Source: Bradyrhizobium sp. Tv2a-2 | GTDB taxonomy: Bacteria > Pseudomonadota > Alphaproteobacteria > Rhizobiales > Xanthobacteraceae | Length of the DNA stretch: 64,000 nt | Reading direction: 5' to 3' | NCBI RefSeq assembly: GCF_000472425.1 | Contig: NZ_AXAI01000032.1 | Location: forward strand, 1-64,000 | Shown: piece after piece, positions 61,980 to 64,000 of the stretch | Layout of the letters: every line of letters begins with the position of its first letter | How positions within the stretch are numbered: position 1 is the first letter of the stretch | Notes under the pieces: model-generated | The model's database searches: none | What the model saw: the letters and a program-made list of their open reading frames with translations, nothing else | Told to the model about the DNA's origin: nothing | Position numbers and translations under genes: made by a program

Positions 61980-62198
61980 ATGAAACGCTCACGCCGGGTC
62001 GTGCTGACCATCATGGGAAGTGCGGCGGTCGGTGCGGTCTCGATGGGGCTCGTGCCCCAGTCTGCCTGCGGCCCCGGCGGCGGGGCGATCCCCGGGCCGG
62101 GTAACGAGCCATGGTGCCGTCCCATCCATGGCGGCTTCGGCGCCACGCTGCATCATATGCACGGCGGGGGTCACGGCCACGGCCATGGTGGCGGCTAA
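61980..62198 (+). CDS. Small exported glycine/histidine-rich protein, YgiB-like position
   Basis: The 72 residues from ATG 61980 with GAGGAC upstream. The N-terminus (MKRSRRVVLTIMGSAAVGAV) is a signal or anchor. The mature part ends in HHMHGGGHGHGHGGG, a likely metal-binding tail. In E. coli, ygiB precedes ygiC; here a YgiC-like gene begins five bases downstream, so the layout is the same although the sequence is shorter. The function is unknown. Confidence 0.7.
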   Translation: MKRSRRVVLTIMGSAAVGAVSMGLVPQSACGPGGGAIPGPGNEPWCRPIHGGFGATLHHMHGGGHGHGHGGG

Positions 62199-62202
62199 CG
62201 AG

Positions 62203-63360
62203 ATGCGGCGCATCGCCTGTCCCGAGCGCGACGATTGGCAACAGACCGCGGAAACCTGCGGCTTTGATTTTCACACCATCGATGGCGAGCGCTACTGGGA
62301 CGAGCGCGCCTATTATGCATTCACGCTGGCCGAGATAGAGAACGAGATCGAGGCGGCGACCACCGAAATCGAGGCAATGTGCCTGGAGCTGGTCGGCCGC
62401 GCGGTCGACGACGAGGAATATCTGACGCGGCTGAAGATCCCCGAGAGTTTCTGGCCGTTCATCGCCGCAAGCTGGTACGACGACCAGCCGAGCCTCTATG
62501 GCCGGCTGGATCTCGCCTTCACCGGAAACGGCCCTGCCAAGCTGCTCGAATACAACGCGGACACGCCGACCTCGATTTTCGAATCCGCGGTGTTCCAGTG
62601 GACCTGGCTGGAGCAGGCGATCGAGCGACGCATCATCCCTCAAAGCGCCGACCAGTATAATTCGATCCACGAGCGGCTGATCGAAGCGTGGACGAAGATA
62701 GCGCCCGGCGCACATCTGCATCTGACGGGCACGGCCGGCAACAGCGAGGATCTCGGCACGCTCGCCTATCTGCAGGACACCGCGATGCAGGCGGGCCTTT
62801 CGACCACCCTGATCGATATCGAGGACATCGGCTGGCGCGCATCGGGCGGATTTGTCGATCTCGACAACCGCGACATGAAGCTCGTGTTCAAGCTCTATCC
62901 ATGGGAATGGATGTTCAGGGACGCGTTCGGCAGCAAGCTTGCCGAAGCCGCAACCCGCTGGGTCGAGCCGCCATGGAAGGCGATCCTCTCCAACAAGGGC
63001 GTCCTGCCGTTATTGTGGGAGATGTTTTCAGGCCATCCCAATTTGCTCGCGGCCTATTTCGAGGACGATCCGCGCGCGCGGGAGCTCGGCGCCTCCTTCG
63101 TGCGCAAGCCGCTCTATTCGCGCGAGGGCGCCAATGTCGCGCTGGTCAGCGAGGCCGTGCCGTTCGCGCAGCGCGAGGGGCCCTATGGCAGCGAGGGTTT
63201 TGTCCGCCAGGACCTTGCGCCGATCCGGAAATTTTCCGAACAGTTTGCCGTGCTCGGCAGCTGGCTGGTCGATCACACCCCGTGCGGTCTCTCGATCCGC
63301 GAGGACGAGACCCCGATCACCGGCAACACGTCGCGCTTCCTGCCGCACGCGATCCTTTGA
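62203..63360 (+). CDS. Glutathionylspermidine synthase family protein (YgiC/YjfC-like)
   Basis: The 385 residues from ATG 62203 (ATG 62185 is an in-frame alternative overlapping the upstream gene). It has the ATP-grasp preATP-grasp fold of GSP-synthase C-terminal domain proteins: LLEYNADTPTSIFESAVFQW, LYPWEWMFRDAFG, AILSNKGVLPLLWEM and FVRKPLYSREGANV. YgiC-like proteins are thought to form amide bonds with peptide- or polyamine-type substrates, but their in vivo role is unclear. It is paired with the small Gly/His-rich gene and is convergent with cheR. Confidence 0.87.
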   Translation: MRRIACPERDDWQQTAETCGFDFHTIDGERYWDERAYYAFTLAEIENEIEAATTEIEAMCLELVGRAVDDEEYLTRLKIPESFWPFIAASWYDDQPSLYGRLDLAFTGNGPAKLLEYNADTPTSIFESAVFQWTWLEQAIERRIIPQSADQYNSIHERLIEAWTKIAPGAHLHLTGTAGNSEDLGTLAYLQDTAMQAGLSTTLIDIEDIGWRASGGFVDLDNRDMKLVFKLYPWEWMFRDAFGSKLAEAATRWVEPPWKAILSNKGVLPLLWEMFSGHPNLLAAYFEDDPRARELGASFVRKPLYSREGANVALVSEAVPFAQREGPYGSEGFVRQDLAPIRKFSEQFAVLGSWLVDHTPCGLSIREDETPITGNTSRFLPHAIL

Positions 63361-63372
63361 TCGCGGCAACTC

Positions 63373-64000
63373 TCACCGCGCCGCGACTACCCTCAGCTGC
63401 GGCTGCATCGCGCCGAAGCCCGGCCGCGCGCCGCGCGCGGGGTTCGGCTGATAGAGGCCGCGGCGCTCGGGATAGGGCCTGAAGGCGTCGGTCATGCCGA
63501 CCACGGTTTCGGCGGCGCCCAGCATCAGCATGCCGTCGGGCTCCATCATCTTCGCTATCCGCTCGAAGATCGAGACCTTGGTCTCCTGGTCGAAATAGAT
63601 CAGGACATTACGGCAGAAGACGACGTCGAACCTGCCGAGATGGGAGAAGTCCTGCAGCAGGTTCAACTGCCGATACTGTACCATGCTGCGGATGTCGGGA
63701 TTGATCTGCCAGAGTTCGCCGATCTGCTTGAAGTGCTTGACCAGCAGCTGGATCGGCAGGCCGCGCTGCACCTCGAACTGGCTGTAGATGCCGGCCTTCG
63801 ATTTCTCCAGCACCTGCTGCGACAGATCGGTGGCGACGATCTCGATGCGCCAGCCGGCAAGCTCCACGGCCTTTTCCTTCAGGCACATCGCGATCGAATA
63901 GGGCTCCTGCCCTGTCGATGAAGCCGCCGACCAGATGCGCAAGTGTCTGCGCGAGGCCCGCGCCGACAAAAGCGCCGGCAGGACGGTACCGCTCAGATGA
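63373..64000 (-). CDS. cheR: Chemotaxis protein methyltransferase CheR, C-terminal part
   Basis: Only the last 208 or so codons are in the window; the frame remains open at the edge (…HLSGTVLPALLSARAS). The SAM-binding domain is visible: HLRIWSAASSTGQEPYSIAM, IVATDLSQQVLEKSKAGIYS, VFCRNVLIYFD and LMLGAAETV. CheR methylates glutamates on chemoreceptors. The N-terminal helical domain and the start lie beyond base 64000. Flagellar export genes (flhA, fliI, fliJ) are elsewhere in the window, so motility genes are scattered. Confidence 0.93.
   Translation of the reverse strand, partial: HLSGTVLPALLSARASRRHLRIWSAASSTGQEPYSIAMCLKEKAVELAGWRIEIVATDLSQQVLEKSKAGIYSQFEVQRGLPIQLLVKHFKQIGELWQINPDIRSMVQYRQLNLLQDFSHLGRFDVVFCRNVLIYFDQETKVSIFERIAKMMEPDGMLMLGAAETVVGMTDAFRPYPERRGLYQPNPARGARPGFGAMQPQLRVVAAR

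Overview
The window looks like chromosome from a Bradyrhizobium-type alphaproteobacterium (order Hyphomicrobiales). The DNA is GC-rich with strongly GC-biased third codon positions. It carries ctrA and flagellar genes (flhA, fliI, fliJ) of alphaproteobacterial type, many molybdo- and haem-enzymes, and several DUF families (DUF2865, DUF459, DUF4864, DUF302) common in that group. Intergenic spacers contain short dispersed repeats that I associate with Bradyrhizobium. I see no rRNA, tRNA, insertion sequence, integrase, phage gene or CRISPR array.

Layout. 1-5.2 kb: the tail of a DUF417 membrane protein, a gene-poor stretch (154-1854), then exported DUF2865 and DUF459 proteins. 5.2-11.3 kb, minus strand: HAD phosphatase; serine hydrolase with a DUF5107 protein; M20 deacylase with a shikimate-dehydrogenase-like protein. 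11.6-16.6 kb: a BisC-type molybdoenzyme, an unlisted 49-residue gene, and a MoxR ATPase/VWA pair of CoxD/CoxE type. 16.8-22.5 kb: Tat-exported ABC binding protein, CHASE3-PAS histidine kinase, serA and pxpA. 22.8-25.2 kb: soxC, a one-haem SoxD-like cytochrome and DUF302. 25.3-33.1 kb: quinone oxidoreductase, SDR, dienelactone hydrolase with a divergent winged-helix regulator, enolase-superfamily enzyme and gamma-glutamyltransferase. 33.3-38 kb: a three-subunit PaoABC-type molybdenum hydroxylase with a divergent TetR regulator and a palindromic operator candidate between them. 38-42.2 kb: DUF4864, MFS transporter and flhA. 42.5-44.4 kb: small exported proteins, one broken by a frameshift.

44.5-51.3 kb is the most distinctive accessory block, all on the plus strand: rhodanese-ChrB protein, an exported phosphatase-like/OB-fold fusion, Tat-exported Fe/Mn superoxide dismutase, ChrA chromate transporter, beta-propeller protein, predicted outer-membrane barrel and a Cj0069-type protein. 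Five bases after the last gene lies a 23-codon remnant of a second, divergent chrA 3' end. This suggests the block was assembled by recombination at a chrA locus. The likely theme is chromate efflux with defence against the oxidants formed on chromate reduction.

51.4-58.5 kb: di-haem peroxidase, cyclic-nucleotide-binding protein, ECF sigma/anti-sigma pair, fliI-fliJ and the cell-cycle regulator ctrA. The region upstream of ctrA has six GANTC sites. 58.5-61.6 kb, minus strand: an unusual operon of a 77-residue haemless cytochrome-like protein, an exported one-haem protein and an S53 (sedolisin) peptidase. 61.7-64 kb: a small acidic protein without a normal start codon, a YgiB/YgiC-like pair and the 3' part of cheR.
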